DNA from: DATGMS01 sp035303945 | GTDB lineage: Bacteria > Bacteroidota > Bacteroidia > Cytophagales > Cyclobacteriaceae | Assembly: GCA_035303945.1 (NCBI GenBank) | Contig: DATGQZ010000028.1 | Span: forward strand, 7,549 to 71,548 | Direction of reading: 5' to 3' | Length of the DNA: 64,000 nucleotides | Shown: piece by piece, positions 27,723-36,767 of the stretch | Numbering within the stretch: position 1 is the stretch's first letter | How the letters are laid out: every line of letters starts with the position of its first letter | Notes under the pieces: generated by a model | Database searches by the model: none | Told to the model about the DNA's origin: nothing | The model's input: the letters and a program-made list of their open reading frames with translations, nothing else | Made by a program: the position numbers and the translations under genes

Positions 27723-30527
27723 TCACTGAATGACAACCATTTTTGTATAATTTCTTGTTTTGCTCCTTATCATCACCGTGTGAACCCCCGTCGGCAGATT
27801 GACAATCTGGAATTCATACCTTCCTGAATTAGGTCTTTGTGAATAGACCGTTTGGCCTAAGGCATTGTAAATAGTGACTTCTGCAATAGAGGATATCCCT
27901 TGGGTGAATACTTTAATGTCACCTGTAGAAGGATTGGGGTATACGTTGAATAAGATCCCTCGTTCCTCTTCCTCAATAGCCGTGATCAGATTGACATTGA
28001 CCTCGAGCTGTTGGCTTTCACCTTCATCACAAGCGTTCATCGGCTTTACCGATAGAACAAAATCTCCTTCTTTTTCCCAAAGTACCCTTACCGCTGCTGT
28101 GCCTTGACCACTGATGATTTTTCCTCCACCTCCTGTGTTCCACTGGTAGTTGATATCAGGATGTGCAGTTACAGCATAGTCCGCTTCCTGTAACCCGACT
28201 CTACTGGATCCTTGAATGGCGGAAGGCTTAGCGGGAGCACTGGATACGTTAAGGATTTTCTCCCTTACAGGACCCTGTCCACAAGCATTGGTAGGAGTGA
28301 CAGTCAAAGCTTGTCCTCCAAGCTGCGTCCATTCGATACTAACCTTAGCGGTTCCCTGTCCCGATCTTATCACACCGCCTTTAGTTTCCCAGATGTACTC
28401 CGTGCCCGCCTGCTCCTCAACTTCATATTCTTCAACGGTGTTTAAACAAACTGCTCCATTGCCTACTATGGCTGTGACTTGCTCGGGTTCAACAGATACT
28501 AACACTTCCAATGCGGCAGGAATACCGTTGCCACAATTGTTTCTTCCGCGCACAATTACAGCATTGCGACCGGGCGTATCCCACCGTATCAACGCCCTTG
28601 CCGTCCCCTGACCTTCAATCACGGTTCCTCCATCTACCCTCCATTCATAAAAAATACCGGGTTCGGAGCTTTCCTGTACCGCGTAAACCTGTTCTCCTAA
28701 ACAAATATTGTCCTCTCCAAAAACAGTTGTGAGGGTTTCGGGGACCATGCAACTGTAGTTGAACAAAGCTCCGTTTTCACCCACTGCATAACCCGTATTC
28801 ATATCGCCGAAACTGACTCCAATCAGGTTTTGAAAAGTTCCTGTACTCATGCGTTCGAATGTCTCTCCGGCGTCAGAGGTTTTTAGGATCAAGCCTTTTT
28901 CACCCACTACAAAACCAACCGATTCATCCAAAAAATCGAGATCATTAAAGCCTCTTAAATAGTCTGTTTCAATTTTTCGCCAGCTGAAACCCTGATCAAC
29001 TGTTTTAATTATCGTTCCATTACGTCCCACTGCAATGGCGGTGTTTCCATCCAATATCTCTAGGGCGTTCAGATCCTCCTCTGTAATGGACTTTATCTTG
29101 GTCCACTCCTCGCCATCAGCTGAACGGGATATCCACCCTTTATCCCCAATAATTAGTCCCGTTTTCTCATCAAAAAAACCGATAGCGCGGTAGTCAATCT
29201 CCCCGTTACCCGGCGCAATAGTGGTCCAATTCACTCCCCGATTTTCTGTTTTGGCTATATAACCTCTGCTCCCCACTACATAGCCGACATTTAAGGAGAA
29301 GAAGTACATGCCATATACATTTCGGTTTGTTGCAGGGTTAAGAGCTGTCCAGCCTCCACCTGAATTGGTGGTACTGATGATGTTACCATTGTTTCCTGCT
29401 ATATATCCTGAAGTGTTGTTTACAAAGTGCATTGTATTAAAGGGAAGAGAGAGTGGCCTTGACCGATCTGTAAAAGATGTTCCGCCGTTACCCGTCAGCA
29501 GGATCAAGCCTCTTTCGCCAATGATATAGCCCCGGACATCCGAGGTGAATTGAACTCCCGTATAGTTGTTGGCTCGGCCAGAATACCTTAGGCTCCAACT
29601 TGAGCCCGAATTGGTGGAGGAGATTACCACGCCACTACCCGCCACAGCATAAACAATATTGGAATTTGGGCGGAAGGCAATGCCATTGATGCCTTGGGTT
29701 GTCCTGCTTCCTGCAGTAGCGAAGGTGAGTCCTCCGTTAACTGTTCTTAAAATGGTACCATTTTTCCCCGCCACAAGTCCGATCAAAGGATTATCGGGAT
29801 GGAATACCGCTTTTGAAAAATCAGTGTCCATGCCGCTATTGATATAGGACCAGGTCTGTCCAGCATCTTCACTTTTAATGATCGTACCGCCATTTCCTAC
29901 GGCATAGCCTATGGTGTCATTTAAAAAGTAAATATCATTAAGCTCAGCATTAAAATCGGTAAGGATGACTTGCCAATTAGCTCCTCCGTCTACGGTTTTT
30001 ATTATTTCTGCGCCTGATGTGGCAATGTAGCCAGAGTCCATATTTGCAAAATACAAAGCATTGAAGTCAAAGGTGCTAGGAAGCATTTTTTGCTCCCAAC
30101 TACTCCCACCGTTTGTTGATTGAAAAAAATTCCCTTTTTCTCCAGCAATTACTATGGTACTTTCCGTCACAAAACAAACATCTTTCAGTTGTACTGATGT
30201 CCCGAGATCTATGGATTCCCAACTTCTTCCCCCGTCAGAAGTTTGGTAAATCACGCCTTTTGTCCCTACAATAATTCCCTTCTCGGTATCGTAAAAATCC
30301 AGAGAAAGCATCAGGTTATCAGTAGGAGCTTCTTGTTCAATCCAGCTTAAGCCTCCATCAATGGTTTTTAAGATGATATTGTCACCTGCTATATAGGCAA
30401 CATCTTCAGTAACCCAGATGATATCTGAAAATTGATTTCCCCACTGTCCGACCCGTCTCCATGATTGGGAAAAAACAAAATTGACCGTCACAAGGGTGAA
30501 AAATGCGAAAAGTAAAGCTTTCTTCAT
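27723..30527 (-). CDS. T9SS-secreted protein with YCF48-like repeats and PKD-like domains
   Basis: 934 residues. A signal peptide (1-20, ending FSQ) is followed by about thirteen BNR/YCF48-like beta-propeller repeats of about 45 residues (IIKTVDGGLSWIEQ, IYQTSDGGRSWESI, IIKSEDAGQTWSYI), covering residues 22 to about 590. After GALFNYSCMVPETLTT come three PKD/Ig-like units of about 80 residues, recognisable by WxxxGGxIxxGQGTAxVxVxW. The last 75 residues are a type A T9SS sorting domain (LFNVYPNPSTGDIKV, YNALGQTVYS, LPTGVHTVMI, KMVVIQ). It should be exported through the T9SS and attached to or released from the surface. Role unknown; possibly adhesive. Confidence 0.9.
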   Translation of the reverse strand: MKKALLFAFFTLVTVNFVFSQSWRRVGQWGNQFSDIIWVTEDVAYIAGDNIILKTIDGGLSWIEQEAPTDNLMLSLDFYDTEKGIIVGTKGVIYQTSDGGRSWESIDLGTSVQLKDVCFVTESTIVIAGEKGNFFQSTNGGSSWEQKMLPSTFDFNALYFANMDSGYIATSGAEIIKTVDGGANWQVILTDFNAELNDIYFLNDTIGYAVGNGGTIIKSEDAGQTWSYINSGMDTDFSKAVFHPDNPLIGLVAGKNGTILRTVNGGLTFATAGSRTTQGINGIAFRPNSNIVYAVAGSGVVISSTNSGSSWSLRYSGRANNYTGVQFTSDVRGYIIGERGLILLTGNGGTSFTDRSRPLSLPFNTMHFVNNTSGYIAGNNGNIISTTNSGGGWTALNPATNRNVYGMYFFSLNVGYVVGSRGYIAKTENRGVNWTTIAPGNGEIDYRAIGFFDEKTGLIIGDKGWISRSADGEEWTKIKSITEEDLNALEILDGNTAIAVGRNGTIIKTVDQGFSWRKIETDYLRGFNDLDFLDESVGFVVGEKGLILKTSDAGETFERMSTGTFQNLIGVSFGDMNTGYAVGENGALFNYSCMVPETLTTVFGEDNICLGEQVYAVQESSEPGIFYEWRVDGGTVIEGQGTARALIRWDTPGRNAVIVRGRNNCGNGIPAALEVLVSVEPEQVTAIVGNGAVCLNTVEEYEVEEQAGTEYIWETKGGVIRSGQGTAKVSIEWTQLGGQALTVTPTNACGQGPVREKILNVSSAPAKPSAIQGSSRVGLQEADYAVTAHPDINYQWNTGGGGKIISGQGTAAVRVLWEKEGDFVLSVKPMNACDEGESQQLEVNVNLITAIEEEERGILFNVYPNPSTGDIKVFTQGISSIAEVTIYNALGQTVYSQRPNSGRYEFQIVNLPTGVHTVMIRSKTRNYTKMVVIQ

Positions 30528-30554
30528 AGGATCAACAAAGGCAAAGAATTTTTA

Positions 30555-30562
30555 CAAAAATA
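30555..30562 (-). promoter_or_regulatory. Candidate -7 element for the T9SS cargo gene
   Basis: TATTTTTG on the minus strand is an exact TAnnTTTG match 28 bp before the ATG at 30527. The nearest TTG-like -33 is 24 bp upstream, farther than ideal, so support is moderate. Confidence 0.4.
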
Positions 30563-30645
30563 CCTATTCTTGAATGAGTTCCACTCCAAGCGAATGGTAA
30601 AGTGTAATAATACTGAAAGTTAGCCTCTCAAATTGCCTCATGCAC

Positions 30646-30672
30646 AAAAAAAGGGAGCCAAAAGACTCCCTT
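30646..30672 (-). terminator. Intrinsic terminator after the Gld-like lipoprotein gene
   Basis: On the minus strand AAGGGAG (30666-30672) pairs with CTCCCTT (30651-30657) around an 8-base loop and is followed by a T-run (30646-30650). It lies 24 bp past the stop of the gene ending at 30696. Confidence 0.8.
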
Positions 30673-30695
30673 GCATAGTTAACTTGTACCAAAGA

Positions 30696-31913
30696 CTACC
30701 TATCCTGCGCTCCGACCGAAATCATGGCGCACCTAAAGCCAATATGGTTCGTGGCTGAGTCTTGATGAAGGAATCTTCTTGTACCTGGCGCTAACCAATA
30801 GGCGACATCCCTCCATGATCCCCCTTTATAAACCCTAAAGTTATCATCAATAAGAGAGGTGGCGTAATTGTCTTCTTCGTCATACCGACCGTCTTTTCGT
30901 ACAGGGTTAAGGTCATCAAAATCCTGATAAGACAATGGGCGGTAAACGTCATATACCCACTCGTTCATATTGCCCGCCATGTTATATAACCCGAAGTCAT
31001 TAGGCGGAAACTCGTAGACGTTAGTAGGAATAATTTCGCCATCATTGGATGCGCTACCAGAAATACCCGCATAGTCACCTCTACCACGTTTGAAGTTTGC
31101 TAGGAAGTCACCTTGTCGTGAAATCCTTTTAATATTATAGGGGTTTCGGGGTCCTCTGCCATCCCAAGGATAAATACGGCCACTCTCCTGATTTTCATCC
31201 AAATATTGAGTACCGATCATGGCCTTGGCCGCATATTCCCATTCTGCTTCGTTAGGTAATCTATACTCTGGGAAGACCACACCACGTTCAATCAGTTGGC
31301 TTTGAGATAAGGTGGAATCCAGCTTATTTTTCTCTCTGCTCAACTCGTTAACATATTCTGTTCTCCATCTTGAATACGCGTTTGCTTGCGTCCAACTTAC
31401 CCCTGCCACAGGATAAAAGTTAAAGCCGGGATACCTGAAATAGTAGGTATTGTAAACATCGTTATAAGACATATCATTTGCCCAAACGTTTTCTCGTGGT
31501 TCGAGTTTCTGAAGGGAGTCGGCACTGATATTTTTAGCAATGTTGAACAGAAATTCCTTATAATCCACATTTGTCACCTCTGTTTCATCCATGTAGAAGG
31601 AGGCAATGGTCACGGTTCTCTCCGCATTATCCCTAAAGCCCATGATATCCTGTTCCTGAGATCCCAACACCGCACGACCACCCTGAATATACTTCAACCG
31701 TGGCCCTACGATCTCCTGCGGCATCCTAAAAACTTGGAATCGGGTGGTGTCGTCTTCATTAAAGTTATAAACTGCTCCGGTAGAGGGACTGGTCTTTCCC
31801 GGATTTCTGGCCGTCCTTCTTGAAGATTGATTACAAGAAGATAAGATGAGACAAGCAGCTGCTACCCAAACTGCCATGAAAGCCCATCTGTTGTTTTTAG
31901 TATTAAGTATCAT
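30696..31913 (-). CDS. SUMF1-domain gliding/T9SS-associated lipoprotein (GldJ/GldK type)
   Basis: 405 residues. A lipobox (LILSSC, Cys near residue 27) is followed by a formylglycine-generating-enzyme-like domain (about 70-398). Motifs: YIQGGRAVLGS, FYMDETEVTNVDYKEF, PVAGVSWTQANAYSRWRTE, YRLPNEAEWEYAAKAM, NMAGNMNEWVYDVYRP, VYKGGSWRDVAYWLAPGTRR and IGFRCAM. The combination of lipoprotein signal and this C-terminus is typical of GldJ and GldK, components of the gliding and T9SS machinery. gldL, gldM and gldN do not follow, which favours GldJ or a paralogue over GldK. It stands alone, bounded by a terminator and by mfd 121 bp upstream. Confidence 0.8.
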   Translation of the reverse strand: MILNTKNNRWAFMAVWVAAACLILSSCNQSSRRTARNPGKTSPSTGAVYNFNEDDTTRFQVFRMPQEIVGPRLKYIQGGRAVLGSQEQDIMGFRDNAERTVTIASFYMDETEVTNVDYKEFLFNIAKNISADSLQKLEPRENVWANDMSYNDVYNTYYFRYPGFNFYPVAGVSWTQANAYSRWRTEYVNELSREKNKLDSTLSQSQLIERGVVFPEYRLPNEAEWEYAAKAMIGTQYLDENQESGRIYPWDGRGPRNPYNIKRISRQGDFLANFKRGRGDYAGISGSASNDGEIIPTNVYEFPPNDFGLYNMAGNMNEWVYDVYRPLSYQDFDDLNPVRKDGRYDEEDNYATSLIDDNFRVYKGGSWRDVAYWLAPGTRRFLHQDSATNHIGFRCAMISVGAQDR

Positions 31914-32034
31914 TCGACCTTGATTATTTTCTCCCTAATTAAACGCTAATATAAAAGCAATTAATATTTTATCACAATAATTTTGTTTCAAGCCACCCAC
32001 CAAAATGTCGGCAGACTAAAACGACTTAGCTTAC

Positions 32035-35000
32035 TTAAGCTGCTGGCACTGCCTGTGCTTTCATATTCATCATCCATTCCCTCGCTTTACTGACGGAATC
32101 TACCCCAGCAATGGTAAGGATTAAACGGTTTTTATGCTCTTTTATTTTGCACTTGCTACCTTGGGTCTGTATAAACCGCATGATATCACCAAACACTTTA
32201 GACTGGAAATACCGCTCATTAGAAGGTGGCACAAAGTAGCATTTCATCTGCCCCTTTTTCAATGCTAATTTTTCGAAGCCCAACCTTTCGGCAAGCCACC
32301 GTAGACGTACCGTCTCAAATAATGCCGTTACCACGTCAGGAGCGGGGCCAAACCGGTCAATAACGGAATCTTTAAATTTCTCCAATTCTTCCTCCGTCTT
32401 AAGTCTGTCCAAAGTAGAATAGAGATGCAGCCTTTCCGAGATGTTGCTGACATATTCTTCTGGAATCAATAATTCCATATCGGTTTCAATCACACAATCC
32501 TGTACCAAAACTTCCGCCTTCTCCTTCAGATCTACCTCAAACAACGCTGCAAATTCGTTTTGCTTTAACTCCTGGACAGCTTCATCCAAGATCTTGTGAT
32601 ACATCTCGAAGCCCAAATCGGTGATGAAGCCGCTTTGTTCAGCGCCGAGCAAATTACCCGCTCCACGGATGTCCAAATCACGCATCGCAACTTTTATGCC
32701 ATCTCCTAGGTCTGAAAATTCTTCCAAGGTCTGCAGACGTTTTCTCGCATCTGGAGTAAGTGCTGAGGTAGGAGGAGTAAGCAGGTAGCAAAATGCCTTT
32801 TTGTTGCTTCGACCCACGCGGCCTCGCATCTGGTGCAGGTCACTCAATCCAAACATATGCGCGCGATTGATGATGATGGTGTTCGCATTGGGGATGTCCA
32901 GTCCAGACTCAATAATATTGGTCGACACTAACACGTCATACTCACCTTCGATGAAGTCCACCATTATCTTTTCCAGCTTTTTGCCGTCCATTTGCCCATG
33001 CGCACCGATTACGCGTGCATCCGGTACAAGCTTCATGATAAGGTTACAAATTGTATCTATCTCTCCTACGCGGTTATGAACAAAAAAAACCTGTCCTCCA
33101 CGACGCAATTCATAGGATATAGCATCACGTACCACTTCTTCTTGAAAAGTATACAGCTCCGTCGTAATGGGCTGGCGGTTAGGCGGCGGGGTAGCAATGA
33201 CTGACAAATCTCTGGCGCCCATCAGAGAAAAATGCAAGGTTCTGGGAATGGGCGTCGCCGTCAATGTCAATACATCGACATTTACCCGCATTTCCTTCAG
33301 TTGATCTTTGACTTTGACGCCAAACTTCTGTTCTTCATCAATGATCAGCAAACCCAGATCCTTAAATTTAATGTCCTTGTTGACGATTCGGTGAGTCCCT
33401 ACCAAAATATCAATTTCACCAGAGGCCGCCTGCTGGATGATTTCCTTAATTTCTTTGGCCGTTCTGAAGCGGTTTATATAGTCCACTTTCACTGGAAAAC
33501 TCCCTAAACGATCTTTAAAAGTTTGGTAATGTTGCATGGCCAAAATAGTGGTAGGCACTAATACAGCCACTTGTTTTCGGTCATTGACCGCTTTAAAAGC
33601 AGCACGCACCGCCACCTCTGTCTTGCCAAATCCAACATCTCCGCACACCAGCCTATCCATCGGATAGGGTTTTTCCATATCTGCTTTTACATCGCTTGTT
33701 GCTAGGGCTTGATCAGGCGTGTCTTCGTAAAGAAAAGAGCTTTCTAGCTCTACCTGAAGCACACTGTCTTTGGAATATTGAAAGCCCGGTGCATTCTTTC
33801 TTTTAGAATACAATGCGATCAGATCTTTGGCAATATCTTTAACCTTACTTTTGACCTTTTTCTTTTTGTTTTCCCATTCCGGTGAACCCAACTTAGACAT
33901 TGAAGGCATGGTACCTTCCTGTCCGGAATACTTGGAAATTTTATGAAGCGCATGAATGTTGATATAAAGCAGGTCATCGTCTCTAAACACCAACCGGATA
34001 GCCTCCTGCATATTTCCGTTAACATCCACTTTTTCCAAACCAGCAAATCTTGCCACACCATAATCCACATGGACCACATAGTCCCCCGGCTGCAAGGTTT
34101 TCAGTTCCTTCAGCGTGAGTGCTTTGGATTTGTTGATCTTATTTTTGGTTTTGAAGCGGTGGTACCGGTCAAAGATCTGATGGTCGGTGTAGCAAGCGAT
34201 CTGTAAGGAACGGTCGATAAATCCGCCTCTAATGCCAATCCGCAAAGGTTGCATTTTTAAGGTTGGGTCGAGCTCATCAAAAATATTGCGCAACCTTTCC
34301 ATTTGCCTTTCACTCTCCGAGCAGATGATATTCAGAATACCTTTCTTTTCGTTATCCAACAGATTAGCTACCAGGAGGTCGAAATTTTTGTTGAAGGAAG
34401 GCTGAGGCTGTACGTCCATCTCAAAAACCTGATGCGCTTCTAAGTAAAATTTGTTGCCAAACTCCACCTTAGTTAATGAGCTGACCGACGAGGCAAAGGC
34501 GGCACCATTATCGAAGAGATCTTCCGGCTTGATGAGCAGCTGATTTCTGCCATCTTTCTCTTGAATCAAATGAAACTTGCCTACAGCTTTTTTGAACGCC
34601 TCGTCTATTGCATCAATGGTCAACTGATAGTCCTTCACCCATAAAATGGTATTCTTTGGTAAAAACTCCAGGAAGGATTGTCTTACCTCCCTGAGCATTT
34701 TTGTCTGAATATTCGGAACGATGCTTATTTGCTCAATGGATGCGATAGAAAGCTGGCTTTCAGGATCAAAGGTCCGTATGCTTTCAATCTCCCTCCCAAA
34801 AAGTTCTATCCGAAAAGGCAGTTCGCTGGCATAGGAAAAAACGTCGATGATCCCCCCGCGAATAGCGAATTGCCCCGGCTCATATACAAAATCGGTCTTT
34901 TCAAAATCGTAAGTGCTAAGCAATTCCGCTACAAATTCCACATCCACCTTTTCTCCAGCCTTAGCAGTAAATGTGTTTTCCTTTAACGTGCTTTTATTGA

Positions 35001-35403
35001 CCACCTTTTCGTAAAGTGCGTCCGGGTAGGTAATAATGATCTCGCTGGGGTGGGGCTTGTTTTGAATGCGGCTGAGAATTTCCGCCCTCATCAGCACATT
35101 CGCGTTCTCTACATCGTCTAATTGATACGGGATCTTGTATGAAGAGGGAAAAAGCCGAGCATCTTCCCTTTCTTGAAATTCCTGAATATCTCCAGCAAGA
35201 TAGGAAGCCTCTTCCTTATCATGTGCAATAATTAAGTGGCAGCCTCCGGTAGAACGGGCTATAGCTGTCACCAAAATCATGTCCAGGCTTCCAGCTAATC
35301 CTTTGATTTGTATATTTTTCCCTTCTGACGACCCGATGCCAGAGGCAATGGTTTTTATAAAGGGATCATTCTCATATAGAGATAAAAATTCTTTTTTGTC
35401 CAA
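32035..35403 (-). CDS. mfd: Transcription-repair coupling factor
   Basis: A 1122-residue ATP-dependent translocase that removes stalled RNA polymerase and recruits UvrA. N-terminal UvrB-like modules (about 30-350, with FVYEPGQFAIRGGIIDVFSY) are followed by the RNA-polymerase-interacting CarD-like domain near 450 (LQPGDYVVHVDYGVARFAGL), then the helicase core: DRLVCGDVGFGKTEVAVRAA (Walker A), LLIIDEEQKFGV (DEEQ), LTATPIPRTL, HGQMDGKKLE and QMRGRVGRSNKKAFCYLL. A C-terminal TRCF domain ends the chain. No in-frame ATG exists between the upstream stop (TAA at 35443-35445) and this start, so TTG 35403 is the best initiation codon. Length is normal. Confidence 0.97.
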   Translation of the reverse strand: MDKKEFLSLYENDPFIKTIASGIGSSEGKNIQIKGLAGSLDMILVTAIARSTGGCHLIIAHDKEEASYLAGDIQEFQEREDARLFPSSYKIPYQLDDVENANVLMRAEILSRIQNKPHPSEIIITYPDALYEKVVNKSTLKENTFTAKAGEKVDVEFVAELLSTYDFEKTDFVYEPGQFAIRGGIIDVFSYASELPFRIELFGREIESIRTFDPESQLSIASIEQISIVPNIQTKMLREVRQSFLEFLPKNTILWVKDYQLTIDAIDEAFKKAVGKFHLIQEKDGRNQLLIKPEDLFDNGAAFASSVSSLTKVEFGNKFYLEAHQVFEMDVQPQPSFNKNFDLLVANLLDNEKKGILNIICSESERQMERLRNIFDELDPTLKMQPLRIGIRGGFIDRSLQIACYTDHQIFDRYHRFKTKNKINKSKALTLKELKTLQPGDYVVHVDYGVARFAGLEKVDVNGNMQEAIRLVFRDDDLLYINIHALHKISKYSGQEGTMPSMSKLGSPEWENKKKKVKSKVKDIAKDLIALYSKRKNAPGFQYSKDSVLQVELESSFLYEDTPDQALATSDVKADMEKPYPMDRLVCGDVGFGKTEVAVRAAFKAVNDRKQVAVLVPTTILAMQHYQTFKDRLGSFPVKVDYINRFRTAKEIKEIIQQAASGEIDILVGTHRIVNKDIKFKDLGLLIIDEEQKFGVKVKDQLKEMRVNVDVLTLTATPIPRTLHFSLMGARDLSVIATPPPNRQPITTELYTFQEEVVRDAISYELRRGGQVFFVHNRVGEIDTICNLIMKLVPDARVIGAHGQMDGKKLEKIMVDFIEGEYDVLVSTNIIESGLDIPNANTIIINRAHMFGLSDLHQMRGRVGRSNKKAFCYLLTPPTSALTPDARKRLQTLEEFSDLGDGIKVAMRDLDIRGAGNLLGAEQSGFITDLGFEMYHKILDEAVQELKQNEFAALFEVDLKEKAEVLVQDCVIETDMELLIPEEYVSNISERLHLYSTLDRLKTEEELEKFKDSVIDRFGPAPDVVTALFETVRLRWLAERLGFEKLALKKGQMKCYFVPPSNERYFQSKVFGDIMRFIQTQGSKCKIKEHKNRLILTIAGVDSVSKAREWMMNMKAQAVPAA

Positions 35404-35759
35404 AGTATCTTCTAATGTGTTGTTGACTGAACCGCAGCAATGTTACGTCCTGTTATGGAATAGTTTAACAAAATGAATGAAAAAAAGTTTTGTAGCAAAC
35501 CTGTTTTTGGTTTAGGAATTTGCCTGTTATATCACCGCGCACCCGAGCCACCTACCATATATGTCTATTTTAACTATATTTATCCAAATGAACCGCATAA
35601 ATTACGGTTTTAGTTGATAAAAGGAACGAATGCTTGTACTGGACTGGCTTAATCTACGATGTTGGTATTGGTATTTACCATCTTTAAATTATAATAGACC
35701 TTGGATACCAAAATAATAAATAACACATTTATGGCTGTTCAATTTTAAATCTACCATAC
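35404..35759. other. 356-bp intergenic region upstream of mfd and a secreted unknown
   Basis: A divergent AT-rich spacer. No exact TAnnTTTG element was found for either gene. Near matches are TATATTTA at about 35573 (+) and a CAAAATAA at about 35709 (-). A weak 5-bp stem (AACCG/CGGTT, 35591-35609) is present. No open frame or RNA gene is supported. Confidence 0.4.
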
Positions 35760-36668
35760 ATGAAAAATTTAACATTGTTTTTCTACTTTTCTCTTTTGGC
35801 CTCTGTTCTATCAGCACAGACCAAACACGATCGACTGTATTTACACGATGACGTAAAAGAAGTTACCGTGGAAGAAGTCGGGGCTAATGCGATTAAATAT
35901 AAGCACCCGAACGAAAACACATCCTATGTCATCAGTAGACACCAAGTCAAAAAAATAGAATTTTCCAGCGGTAGGATAGAGGTATTTGAAACACCGTATA
36001 AACCGGTCAATGCGCTCAGGGACTATGAGAATGTATATGTGACCTACAGTCCGCAAGATATCGAAGGCATGCAAGCTAAAGGGGGAGTCTATTCGAAAGC
36101 TGTCGGAGTGACAGCGCTGTCAAGCATCAATAACGTTCAAAACCGAGCGGTAAAGAAAATCAAAATGGAAGCTGCCATGCTTGGTGCCAATGTCATCCTT
36201 ATCGGCAATACTTATCAACGTGGCAATCATTTTGGGAATGAATATACAGCAGCTAATTCCACTATGACCGCCTTATCAGGTACAGCCTACAGCACCGAAA
36301 GGAAGGATTTGTCAGGTGTTTTAGATGAAGTGAAAAATAACCGCTACCTACTGTATCAGATTGACCGGCTTAATCGGAATGCTTGGGATAGTAAGACTGA
36401 GACGCCCATAACTACGGACCGAGAAGGAAATATGCTATTACTGACTTTTGACGAAGCCTATATCAGAGACGGTGAGCTGTTTGTTAAATCCAAAGACTTA
36501 AAGCCCCGCAAAAAAGAGCTGAAGGTTATCCATGCGGATGATGTATCCGTTACATTGATGGTAAGAGATGGAAAGAAGATCACCAACTATTACCTGCTTT
36601 CCGAAAAAGATTCACGGGTGAAAAAGGGAATCGAAATAATGGAATCCAGAGTCGATAAGGTCAAATAA
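35760..36668 (+). CDS. Secreted protein of unknown function
   Basis: 302 residues with a cleavable signal peptide (1-19, ending SVLSAQ). I do not recognise a named family. After the signal come a beta-rich segment (LYLHDDVKEVTVEEVGANAIKY) and a middle segment with KIKMEAAMLGANVILIGN. This resembles the alternating-strand pattern of small periplasmic or heavy-metal-binding-like folds in which an A-x-x-L-G-A-N-V/A motif occurs. The C-terminal half is charged. It is transcribed alone, diverges from mfd and ends in a clear terminator. Codon use and composition look native. Confidence 0.75.
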   Translation: MKNLTLFFYFSLLASVLSAQTKHDRLYLHDDVKEVTVEEVGANAIKYKHPNENTSYVISRHQVKKIEFSSGRIEVFETPYKPVNALRDYENVYVTYSPQDIEGMQAKGGVYSKAVGVTALSSINNVQNRAVKKIKMEAAMLGANVILIGNTYQRGNHFGNEYTAANSTMTALSGTAYSTERKDLSGVLDEVKNNRYLLYQIDRLNRNAWDSKTETPITTDREGNMLLLTFDEAYIRDGELFVKSKDLKPRKKELKVIHADDVSVTLMVRDGKKITNYYLLSEKDSRVKKGIEIMESRVDKVK

Positions 36669-36682
36669 TAGTTAATTAAAAC

Positions 36683-36712
36683 AATCCCCTGAATCGACAG
36701 GGGATTTTCTTT
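36683..36712 (+). terminator. Intrinsic terminator after the secreted unknown
   Basis: AATCCCCTG (36683-36691) pairs with CAGGGGATT (36698-36706) around a 6-base loop and is followed by TTCTTT. It lies 15 bp past the stop codon. Confidence 0.85.
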
Positions 36713-36767
36713 GAATGCTTGCCCTATGCTATTGAGGGCGTAGATTTTTTTACAAGCATAAAGACTG

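Noticed and set aside
35591..35609. Small inverted repeat as operator
   Set aside because: Only five base pairs; expected by chance in AT-rich spacers.
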